Shown in pieces: positions 1 through 5,300 of a stretch of DNA of 5,604 nucleotides. Where the stretch lies: NCBI GenBank assembly GCA_039183635.1, contig JBCDBL010000177.1:1-5604 (forward strand), in the 5' to 3' direction. This DNA comes from JBCDBL01 sp039183635. GTDB lineage: Bacteria > Pseudomonadota > Alphaproteobacteria > Caulobacterales > Parvularculaceae. The notes under the pieces are model-generated. The model was not told the DNA's origin. It was given only the letters and a program-made list of their open reading frames with translations, and did no database searches. Position numbers and translations under genes: made by a program. The number at the start of each line of letters is the position of its first letter. Position 1 is the stretch's first letter.

Positions 1-549
1 GGCTACATGCTCCTCGGCATTGCGCTTGCGACAGAGGCCGGCGTTGCGGCGGCGCTCGTCCATGTGTTCAACCATGCGCTGATGAAAGCGGCGCTGTTCA
101 TGGCGGTGGGCTGTATTGTCTTGCGCCTCGGCTCCACCCGGCTGCCGGCCTACTACGGTCTCATACGGCGCATGCCCTGGACCGCGACCGCCTTCCTGTT
201 TTCAGGGCTGAGCCTCGTGGGCGTGCCGCTCACGGTCGGGTTCGTGTCGAAATTCTATCTGCTGACCGCCGCGTTTGAAGCCGGCTGGTGGCCGGCGGGC
301 CTGCTCATCGTCGCAAGCTCCTTGCTCGCCGTCGCCTATGTGGGCCGCGTGGCGTTCCCGATGCTGCTCGGAACGCCGCCTGCGGAGGGTCCCTACGCCG
401 GGGAGGTGAAAGAGGCGCCCTTGTCGATGCTGGTTCCGCTCTGGGTTATGACGGCCGCCAACATTTACTTCGGGATCAGCGCCACCTTCGTCGGCGATGT
501 GGCTGAGGCCGCCGCCGCCGCGCTCATCATCGGGGGAGGGGCCTCGTAA
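1..549 (+). CDS. Antiporter-like membrane subunit (MrpD/NuoN type), C-terminal part
   Basis: This is the C-terminal ~182 residues of a proton-conducting membrane subunit of the MrpD/NuoL/M/N superfamily; the frame is open to the left edge (GY precedes the first ATG at 7), so that ATG is internal. Family members have about 480-500 residues, so some 300 lie upstream. Visible marks are the HVFNHALMKAALF motif (window codons 21-33, His21, His25, Lys29), a conserved feature of the proton path, and GVPLTVGFVSKFYLL with Lys84, the position of the charged residue in transmembrane helix 12 of complex I antiporter subunits. Several hydrophobic helices follow. It probably acts in the inner membrane as one of several antiporter modules of an Mrp/Mnh-like Na+(K+)/H+ antiporter. 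Its TAA overlaps the next ATG by one base (TAATG). A complex I NuoN/NuoM origin is possible, but the tandem paralogues downstream favour an Mrp-like cluster. Confidence 0.88.
   Translation, partial: GYMLLGIALATEAGVAAALVHVFNHALMKAALFMAVGCIVLRLGSTRLPAYYGLIRRMPWTATAFLFSGLSLVGVPLTVGFVSKFYLLTAAFEAGWWPAGLLIVASSLLAVAYVGRVAFPMLLGTPPAEGPYAGEVKEAPLSMLVPLWVMTAANIYFGISATFVGDVAEAAAAALIIGGGAS
532..541 (+). promoter_or_regulatory. Ribosome binding site for the second antiporter subunit
   Basis: A purine run GGGGGAGGGG lies inside the end of the upstream gene, 7 bases before the ATG at 549. It supports that start and suggests coupled translation across the TAATG overlap. Confidence 0.6.
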
Positions 550-2018
550 TGCCGTTCTCTCTTGAAACCGCCCTTGTTCTGACCCTGGTCGTTCCCCTGT
601 TGGGCATGGTCGCGATCTGGCTTTTGGACAAAAACCCGAATTTGCGCGAAGCGGCGACCATAACGACCGGCGCCGTTTTGTTCCTGATCGTCGTCGGGAT
701 CGCCGGCGCGACGGCCGGCGGCGCGCGCCCGTCCCTGGACCTTGTGCAATTGCTGCCGGGCTTTTACATCCGCTTCGCCGTGGAGCCCCTGGGCGCCATG
801 TTCGCCCTCATCGCCAGCGGCCTTTGGATCGTGAACTCCTTTTACTCCATAGGCTACATGCGCGGCGCGAAGGAGCAGAACCAGACCCGGTTTTATATGT
901 GCTTCGCCGTCGCCATCGCCTCGGCGCTCGGCATCGCGTTTGCCGGAAATATCCTTACTCTGTTCATTTTTTACGAGGTGCTGACGCTCTCCACCTTTCC
1001 CCTCGTCACCCATAAGGGTACGGCCGCTGCGGCGAAGGGTGGCCGCGTTTATCTCGGCATACTGATGGGAACGTCGATCGGCTTTTTGCTGCTTGCGGTG
1101 ATCTGGACCCAGGTCGTCGCCGACACCGGGGATTTTACGCCCGGCGGCATCCTCGCCGGCAAGGCCGAGGGCGCCGTTCTCGGCGCGCTGTTGCTGTTGT
1201 TCATGTTCGGCATCGGCAAGGCGGCGCTGATGCCGTTCCACGCCTGGCTGCCGAACGCCATGGTGGCTCCGACGCCGGTCTCAGCTTTTCTCCACGCCGT
1301 CGCCGTCGTGAAGGCGGGCGTCTTCACGGTGCTGAAGGTGGCCGTCTACATTTTCGGCGTCGACCTGCTCGCCGGTATGGGGACGGCGGACTTTGTCATG
1401 TGGGCCGCGGCGTTTACGATCCTGATGTCTTCCCTGATCGCCATGAACCAGGACAATCTGAAGGCGCGGCTCGCCTATTCGACGGTAAGCCAGCTGTCCT
1501 ACGTCACCCTCGGCGCCATGGTCGCGACCTCCATGGGGGTCCTCGGCGGGGGCCTGCAGATCCTGATGCACGCCTTCGGCAAGATGACCCTGTTCATGTG
1601 CGCCGGCGCGATTTATGTCGCCACCAAAAAGCAGCACGTGTCGGAACTTGACGGCCTCGGCCGGACAATGCCGATCACCTTCGGCGCGTTCCTGGTGGGG
1701 GCGCTGTCAATTATCGGCCTGCCCCCCCTCGGCGGGGCCTGGTCGAAATTCTATCTCGCCCTTGGCGCAGCGGATGCGGAGCAACTGTTGATGATCGCCG
1801 TTTTGATGATCTCTTCGATCCTGAACGTCGTTTATCTTTTGCCCATCGCCATTCGCGCCTTTTACGCCGGGGGCAAGCCCGCAACGCCGCAACGCATACA
1901 AGAAGCGCCGTTCTTCTGCGTGGCGCCGCCAGTGTTCACGGCTGCGGGCTGTCTTGTTCTGTTCTTCGCGTTCCCCGCCGTTGTGGACTTTTTGCAGCCG
2001 ATATTGGAGACGCCCTGA
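549..2018 (+). CDS. Monovalent cation/H+ antiporter subunit D-like (MrpD/NuoM family), complete
   Basis: A 489-residue, highly hydrophobic protein of normal MrpD/NuoM length, with about 14 predicted membrane helices. Residues typical of the proton channel are all present: Glu143 in FIFYEVL (helix 5), Lys224 in FGIGKAALMPFHAWLP (helix 7), His248 and Lys255 in FLHAVAVVKAG (helix 8), His341/Lys345 in HAFGKMTLF, and Lys400 in GLPPLGGAWSKFYL (helix 12). Glu143, Lys224 and Lys255 lie close to the numbering of E. coli NuoM Glu144, Lys234 and Lys265. NLKARLAYSTVSQLSY is another family hallmark. By family, it couples H+ movement to Na+ or K+ movement across the inner membrane as part of a multi-subunit complex. 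The start at 549 has a strong Shine-Dalgarno and overlaps the upstream stop; the TGA overlaps the next ATG (TGATG). A true NuoM is less likely because paralogues follow on both sides and no other Nuo gene is visible. Confidence 0.92.
   Translation: MPFSLETALVLTLVVPLLGMVAIWLLDKNPNLREAATITTGAVLFLIVVGIAGATAGGARPSLDLVQLLPGFYIRFAVEPLGAMFALIASGLWIVNSFYSIGYMRGAKEQNQTRFYMCFAVAIASALGIAFAGNILTLFIFYEVLTLSTFPLVTHKGTAAAAKGGRVYLGILMGTSIGFLLLAVIWTQVVADTGDFTPGGILAGKAEGAVLGALLLLFMFGIGKAALMPFHAWLPNAMVAPTPVSAFLHAVAVVKAGVFTVLKVAVYIFGVDLLAGMGTADFVMWAAAFTILMSSLIAMNQDNLKARLAYSTVSQLSYVTLGAMVATSMGVLGGGLQILMHAFGKMTLFMCAGAIYVATKKQHVSELDGLGRTMPITFGAFLVGALSIIGLPPLGGAWSKFYLALGAADAEQLLMIAVLMISSILNVVYLLPIAIRAFYAGGKPATPQRIQEAPFFCVAPPVFTAAGCLVLFFAFPAVVDFLQPILETP
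2006..2010 (+). promoter_or_regulatory. Ribosome binding site for the small membrane protein
   Basis: GGAGA lies 7 bases before the ATG at 2018, inside the upstream coding region. It supports this start over the ATG at 2025, which lies in another frame and gives an arginine/serine-rich shadow reading. Confidence 0.6.
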
Positions 2019-2281
2019 TGTCCGGTGAAACGCCGCATAATGAGGATCCTGGCTTTTTCGAAAAACCGTCCACGGTGCGGGCCATATGGATCCTGCTCAT
2101 CGCCGCCTGCAGCATGTCGGCCGTCGCCGGCATTGTCGTTCCGATGCACCCTTATTTCGGGTTCGACGGCTTTCCGATTTTTTACGCGATTTACGGTTTC
2201 ATCGCCTTCAGTTTCATCGTCCTCGCGGGACAGCATTTGCGCAAACTGATTATGCGGGATGAGGACTATTATGACCGATAG
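2018..2281 (+). CDS. Small two-helix membrane protein of the antiporter cluster
   Basis: An 87-residue protein with an acidic, soluble N-terminus (residues 1-18, including a GFFEKPSTVR stretch), a first membrane helix at about 20-43, a short loop HPYFGFDGFP, a second helix at about 53-72 and a charged tail ending LRKLIMRDEDYYDR. I recall similar short proteins with an aromatic/glycine loop and a terminal ED-YYD tail between antiporter subunits in other proteobacterial clusters, but cannot assign a name or function. It overlaps the gene before it by one base and the gene after it by 11 bases, so it is almost certainly a co-translated part of the complex, perhaps an assembly or accessory subunit joining two antiporter modules. 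It is too short to be MrpC/NuoK (about 100 residues, three helices) and lacks their conserved glutamates. MrpF is of similar size but also usually has three helices. Confidence 0.82.
   Translation: MSGETPHNEDPGFFEKPSTVRAIWILLIAACSMSAVAGIVVPMHPYFGFDGFPIFYAIYGFIAFSFIVLAGQHLRKLIMRDEDYYDR
2261..2265 (+). promoter_or_regulatory. Ribosome binding site deciding the start at 2271
   Basis: GAGGA lies 5 bases before the ATG at 2271. The in-frame ATG at 2259 has only GCGGG directly against it and would place this purine run inside the coding region, so 2271 is the better start; the protein then begins MTDSLLP. Confidence 0.6.
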
Positions 2282-4013
2282 CCTTCTGCCCGCGTTTTTG
2301 TCTCCAGGCCTCATCATGATCCTCGGCGCCCTCGCCGGGGCGCTGGCGCCGGCGGCCCTGCGCAGCGCTGTTTATCTCGGCGTCATCGCCGTGTCCGCCG
2401 CGCAGCTGATGAGCTACGCCGTGGGCGGCATGGGCGCGGCCGTCTTTTACGGCGAGATCGAGGTCCTGTCCCTCGCCTTGCAAACCGTGCGGGTGGACAA
2501 GCTGTCGTTCATTTTCGCGCTGATTTTCCATATCGCCGCAGCGATCAACGTCATCTATTCCTTCCGAATTTCAAGCCGCACCGAAGACGTGATGGGCCTC
2601 ATTTACGCCGGCGCGGCCGTTGGCGGGGCGCTGGCGGGCGATCTCGTGACCCTCTTCGTCTACTGGGAGCTGGCGGCCCTGTCCTCCGTGTTCATCGTCT
2701 GGGCGCCGGGCACGCAAAGCTCTTATTTCGCGGGATTGCGGTATCTCGTTGTGCAGATCGCCTCGGGGCTTTTGCTGCTGACGGGCCTCATCCTCCACTA
2801 CCGCGACACAGGCTCCCTCGCGTTCGAGGCGTTTGCGCTCACCGACGCCACGGGCGCGGTGTCTTTGGCGGCGCTCTTCATTCTCCTGTCCTTCGGGATC
2901 AAGGCGGCGTTCCCTTTGCTCCACAACTGGCTGCAGGACTCCTACCCCAAGGCCAGCGTCACCGGCGCCGTCGTATTGTCGGCGTTCACCACAAAGCTCG
3001 CCGTCTACGCCCTTGCGCGCGGTTTCGCCGGGACCGACGCGTTGATCTATATCGGCGCGACTATGACGGCGTTTCCGGTGTTCTTCGCCCTCATTGAAAA
3101 CGATCTGCGCAAGGTGCTCGCCTACTCCCTCAACAACCAGGTGGGCTTCATGGTCTGCGCCGTCGGCATCGGGACGGAGCTTGCGATCAACGGCGCGGCG
3201 GCCCACGCCTTCGTGCACATCATTTATAAGGCGCTGCTCTTCATGAGCATGGGGGCGGTGCTCTACAGGACGGGCACGGCGAAGGCGACGGAGCTTGGCG
3301 GGCTCTACCGGACTATGCCGTGGACCACCATATTCTGCATCATCGGTGCAATGTCGATTTCCGCCTTCCCGCTGTTTTCAGGGTTTGTGGCGAAGTCCCT
3401 GATCTCAGGCGCCGCCGCCAAGGAGCATTTGCTGCTGATCTGGCTCGTGCTTTTGTTCGCCTCCGCCGGCGTGCTGGAACATTCAGGCATTAAAATTCCG
3501 TATTTCGCCTTTTTCGCCCATGACAGCGGCAAGCGGCCGAAAGAAGCGCCGCCCCAGATGCTGATCGCCATGGGAATCGCCGCGGCGCTTTGCATCGGGA
3601 TCGGCATAGTCCCGAGCCTGCTCTACGATTTGTTGCCCTATAAAGTGAAGTACGAGCCCTATACGGCGGACCATGTGGTGACCCAGCTGCAATTGCTGCT
3701 CTTCGCCATCCTCGCCTTTGCGCTGCTCGTGAAGTTCAAGCTTTACCCGGACGAAGTGCGCTCCACCAATCTTGATACCGACTGGTTCTACCGCGTTCCG
3801 GGCCGGCATTTGGCTTCATGGGCGGTTGCGGCGTCCGGCGCGCTGTGGCGCGCGACCTGGGGCGCATTCCAGAACCGGCTCAACGCCGCCCTCGCTCAGG
3901 TTTACACGCTTCACGGGCCGGAAGGGCGTCTCGCCAGGTCCTGGCCGGTGGGCTCCATGGCGTTGTGGACGGCGGTCATCCTCGGTGCGGCTTTGATCGT
4001 AAATTACCTTTAA
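2271..4013 (+). CDS. Long antiporter-like subunit D (MrpD/NuoL-type) with C-terminal extension
   Basis: A 580-residue membrane protein (584 if the ATG at 2259 is used). The core has the antiporter-subunit residues: Glu133 in VYWEL (helix 5), Lys211 in FGIKAAFPLLHNWL (helix 7), Lys242 in AFTTKLAVY (helix 8), His312, His316 and Lys320 in HAFVHIIYKALLF, and Lys375 in FSGFVAKSLI (helix 12). ENDLRKVLAYSLNNQVGF is a further family hallmark. From about residue 492 (YPDEVRSTNLDTDWFYR) an extension of ~90 residues follows, with a largely amphipathic stretch and a last membrane helix (about 562-580). A normal MrpD ends near residue 490, so this one is longer, a little like NuoL with its lateral helix, though no sequence homology to that helix is claimed. 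It is the last gene of the operon, overlaps the small gene before it by 11 bases, and is expected to be another ion-translocating module of the same inner-membrane complex. Confidence 0.9.
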   Translation: MTDSLLPAFLSPGLIMILGALAGALAPAALRSAVYLGVIAVSAAQLMSYAVGGMGAAVFYGEIEVLSLALQTVRVDKLSFIFALIFHIAAAINVIYSFRISSRTEDVMGLIYAGAAVGGALAGDLVTLFVYWELAALSSVFIVWAPGTQSSYFAGLRYLVVQIASGLLLLTGLILHYRDTGSLAFEAFALTDATGAVSLAALFILLSFGIKAAFPLLHNWLQDSYPKASVTGAVVLSAFTTKLAVYALARGFAGTDALIYIGATMTAFPVFFALIENDLRKVLAYSLNNQVGFMVCAVGIGTELAINGAAAHAFVHIIYKALLFMSMGAVLYRTGTAKATELGGLYRTMPWTTIFCIIGAMSISAFPLFSGFVAKSLISGAAAKEHLLLIWLVLLFASAGVLEHSGIKIPYFAFFAHDSGKRPKEAPPQMLIAMGIAAALCIGIGIVPSLLYDLLPYKVKYEPYTADHVVTQLQLLLFAILAFALLVKFKLYPDEVRSTNLDTDWFYRVPGRHLASWAVAASGALWRATWGAFQNRLNAALAQVYTLHGPEGRLARSWPVGSMALWTAVILGAALIVNYL

Positions 4014-4028
4014 AGCACACGGCTTACC
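4014..4028. other. 15-bp convergent junction without clear terminator
   Basis: Only 15 bases separate the stop of the antiporter operon (TAA, 4011-4013) from the stop of the convergent regulator gene (4029-4031 on the opposite strand). I find no stable GC-rich hairpin followed by a T run on either strand. A direct repeat TTACCTT (4004-4010 and 4024-4030) flanks the junction; it cannot form a hairpin. Confidence 0.6.
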
Positions 4029-4712
4029 TTAACCGTTTCGCAGCCGAACAGTTTGGTTTGCGTTTGCATAGGCCTCTTCCAGGTTGGGTGCGTCGCCGCG
4101 ATCGCCCTCCTGATCCTGGTTTGGCGCGCGCGCGACGTCATATTGCGTAACGCGCATTTCCACCGCTGCAATCCATAAACAAGCGGATGCCGGCGTTGCG
4201 TCAAGGTCGGTCCGGGTCGGCGCGAAAATCCAGGCGTCCTCGCCCGCCTCAATATGCAAAAGACGGCCGGCCGCCACGCCGCGCCTTGCCCCCAAATCGG
4301 CGAGGGCGTAGGGCGTCGTTCGCCCAGCTGCGCCCATGTCGTTTAAATTCAATCTGCGACAGACCAAAATATCGCCTTCCTGAAAAGGCGGCGCGGGGTC
4401 GTCGAGCGCAATGGCGAAGCGATCTTTGGCTTTGATTTCAAAGAAGAAGGGCGGCGGCGCCCTTTCCGCCAACACCCCGTCGCCCGAAAGAACGCCGAAA
4501 AAGTCAACGCTGTCGGCGGCGGCGGACTCACGCATGAGATCCGCCGGTTTCACGCCGAACGCGTCTGCGAAGCGGTTCAGCCAGTCCACCGACATAGCGA
4601 TTTGATGCGTTTCCAGACGGGAAATCGTCGCTTCGGATGTGCCGACCCGAGCGGCGAGATCTTTAATCGTCCAACCTTTCGCACGCCTTAATCGGCGAAT
4701 TTCATTGTGCAT
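4029..4712 (-). CDS. XRE-family HTH regulator with degenerate LexA/S24-like C-terminal domain
   Basis: A 227-residue, probably cytoplasmic DNA-binding regulator. Residues about 4-60 form a Cro/C1-type helix-turn-helix: LRRAKGWTIKDLAARVGTS, then EATISRLE in the recognition helix region, and RFADAFGVKPADLM at the end. The C-terminal half (about 90-190) reads like a LexA/S24 fold: FAIALDDPAPPFQEGDILVC has the spacing of the usual GDSMEP..GD motif, and LLHIEAGEDAWIFAPT resembles the later strand pair. The catalytic serine is missing (Asp-Asp-Pro instead of Asp-Ser-Met) and no convincing lysine is seen, so self-cleavage is unlikely. The start at 4712 is chosen because the HTH begins at once and GGGGG lies 9 bases upstream; starts at 4751 and 4787 would add a cysteine-rich tail encoded by palindromic control DNA. 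It is divergent from the DnaA-like gene and probably represses itself and that gene. Its ligand is unknown. A prophage repressor is possible, but no phage gene is near. Confidence 0.85.
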   Translation of the reverse strand: MHNEIRRLRRAKGWTIKDLAARVGTSEATISRLETHQIAMSVDWLNRFADAFGVKPADLMRESAAADSVDFFGVLSGDGVLAERAPPPFFFEIKAKDRFAIALDDPAPPFQEGDILVCRRLNLNDMGAAGRTTPYALADLGARRGVAAGRLLHIEAGEDAWIFAPTRTDLDATPASACLWIAAVEMRVTQYDVARAPNQDQEGDRGDAPNLEEAYANANQTVRLRNG

Positions 4713-4721
4713 GCCGTACGA

Positions 4722-4726
4722 CCCCC
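4722..4726 (-). promoter_or_regulatory. Ribosome binding site for the XRE regulator
   Basis: On the minus strand GGGGG stands 9 bases before the ATG at 4712. It is a weak, slightly distant Shine-Dalgarno, but the only purine run near any candidate start, and it supports 4712. Confidence 0.45.
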
Positions 4727-4729
4727 GAA

Positions 4730-4761
4730 TTTTGCATGTATAGCATGGCATACACGCAAAA
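4730..4761. promoter_or_regulatory. 32-bp imperfect palindrome, candidate operator
   Basis: The stretch is an inverted repeat in which 13 of 16 base pairs match, centred on CATG at 4744-4747, with outer arms TTTTGC (4730-4735) and GCAAAA (4756-4761) and inner arms TGTAT / ATACA. It ends 17 bp before the regulator's start codon, a place suited to autorepression. The size and symmetry fit binding by a dimeric HTH protein. A -10-like TATACA on the minus strand (4742-4737) lies inside it. The binding protein is inferred, not shown. Confidence 0.6.
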
Positions 4762-4772
4762 ATTGAGTCAAT
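4762..4772. promoter_or_regulatory. 11-bp dyad with GANTC site and minus-strand -35-like element
   Basis: ATTGA-G-TCAAT is a perfect dyad around a central base. It contains GAGTC (4765-4769), a GANTC site that CcrM methylates in most alphaproteobacteria. Read on the minus strand it includes TTGACT (4771-4766), a good -35 match facing the XRE gene, but no convincing -10 lies 16-18 bp downstream, so the promoter itself is not firmly placed. Confidence 0.4.
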
Positions 4773-4820
4773 ATGCAATTTCTGCAAAAATCTTTATCCA
4801 ACACCAATAATTTCGCCCTT

Positions 4821-4841
4821 AAATTGCGAAAGTTGCAATTT
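4821..4841. repeat. Inverted repeat AAATTGC-N7-GCAATTT, candidate operator
   Basis: Two perfect 7-bp arms (4821-4827 and 4835-4841) are separated by 7 bases, so the centres lie 14 bp apart. The right arm overlaps the -35 element of the promoter for the DnaA-like gene, so a protein bound here would block RNA polymerase. The arms share the TTGC/GCAA core of the palindrome at 4730-4761, which points to the same or a related binding protein. Confidence 0.5.
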
Positions 4842-4860
4842 TTGAGATTTTGGATATAGT
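4833..4860 (+). promoter_or_regulatory. Sigma-70-type promoter for the DnaA-like/DUF6456 pair
   Basis: A -35 element TTGCAA (4833-4838, 4 of 6 consensus bases) and a -10 element TATAGT (4855-4860, 5 of 6) are separated by 16 bp. Transcription would begin near 4867, leaving a leader of about 17 bases before the ATG at 4884. It lies in A+T-rich DNA directly upstream of the gene. Confidence 0.5.
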
Positions 4861-4872
4861 TCACTCTACTTA

Positions 4873-4879
4873 AGAGGGA
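4873..4879 (+). promoter_or_regulatory. Ribosome binding site for the DnaA-like gene
   Basis: AGAGGGA ends 4 bases before the ATG at 4884. It is a good Shine-Dalgarno and fixes this start. Confidence 0.6.
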
Positions 4880-4883
4880 AGTT

Positions 4884-5300
4884 ATGGCCGTCAACCGCGC
4901 GCCGAAACGACCGAGAAGCCGCACGGAGATCCTGCAGGGCGCAGGATTGGTGCAAAGCCTTGTTTCTATGGCGTTCGGCGTCACGCTTGAGGAATTACAG
5001 GCGCCCTCGCGTTCAAAGGCGCACATCGCTTTCGCACGGCAATGCGCAATGTATTTGTGTCACGTCACCCTTGGCATGAGCCTTAGTGAAATCGCTATGG
5101 CGTTTCGCCGCGATAGAACCACAGTCTCCCACGCTTGCCACTTGGTGGAAGACGCCCGGGATGATGAGGATCTGGATGCGCGGCTGTCGTGTTTAGAGGC
5201 TTCGGTGAATAATTTTTCCGGCGACATGTCAGCGTTTGGAGAGGCCTTGGCGCTCGGCGACACGGCGCCCTTGATGCTAAAGCGCGGCGGGCGCGCCTGA
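4884..5300 (+). CDS. Stand-alone DnaA domain IV-like DNA-binding protein
   Basis: A 138-residue protein, far shorter than DnaA (about 450-500). After a basic N-terminus (residues 4-13, RAPKRPRSR) the region 22-105 aligns by eye with the whole duplex-DNA-binding domain IV of DnaA: VQSLVSMAFGVTLEEL, then ARQCAMYLCHVTLGMSLSEIAMAF, then the signature-like RRDRTTVSHACHLVED (75-90). Arg52 sits where E. coli DnaA has Arg399, and Asp77, Thr79 and Thr80 are kept, but the histidine of the DHTT motif is Arg78, so base preference may differ from a DnaA box. There is no AAA+ ATPase or DnaB-binding domain, so it cannot act as an initiator itself. It may be a transcription factor or compete with DnaA; that is inference. 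The acidic helical tail (90-105) is followed by an unassigned C-terminus. It has its own promoter and overlaps the DUF6456 gene by one base (TGATG). Confidence 0.85.
   Translation: MAVNRAPKRPRSRTEILQGAGLVQSLVSMAFGVTLEELQAPSRSKAHIAFARQCAMYLCHVTLGMSLSEIAMAFRRDRTTVSHACHLVEDARDDEDLDARLSCLEASVNNFSGDMSAFGEALALGDTAPLMLKRGGRA

Noticed and set aside
465..1241. Long minus-strand open frame opposite the antiporter genes
   Set aside because: Its translation is rich in Arg, Gln, His and Gly with no domain, the typical shadow of GC-rich membrane-protein genes. The same holds for 2571-3218 and 1862-2317 on the minus strand.
2259..2270. ATG at 2259 as the start of the third antiporter subunit
   Set aside because: It has no well-spaced Shine-Dalgarno, whereas 2271 has GAGGA 5 bases upstream. 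The choice changes only four residues and stays open.
4020..4056. Possible terminator hairpin after the antiporter operon
   Set aside because: Only short arms (CGG/CCG, AACC/GGTT) with large loops and no T run; too weak to call.
4713..4787. N-terminal extension of the XRE regulator from starts at 4787 or 4751
   Set aside because: The added residues are cysteine-rich and unlike an HTH N-terminus, are encoded by the palindromic control DNA, and lack a ribosome binding site; the HTH starts directly at 4712.
4688..5026. Minus-strand open frame across the control region and the DnaA-like gene start
   Set aside because: It overlaps the well-supported DnaA-like gene and promoter, and shows no recognisable domain or ribosome binding site.
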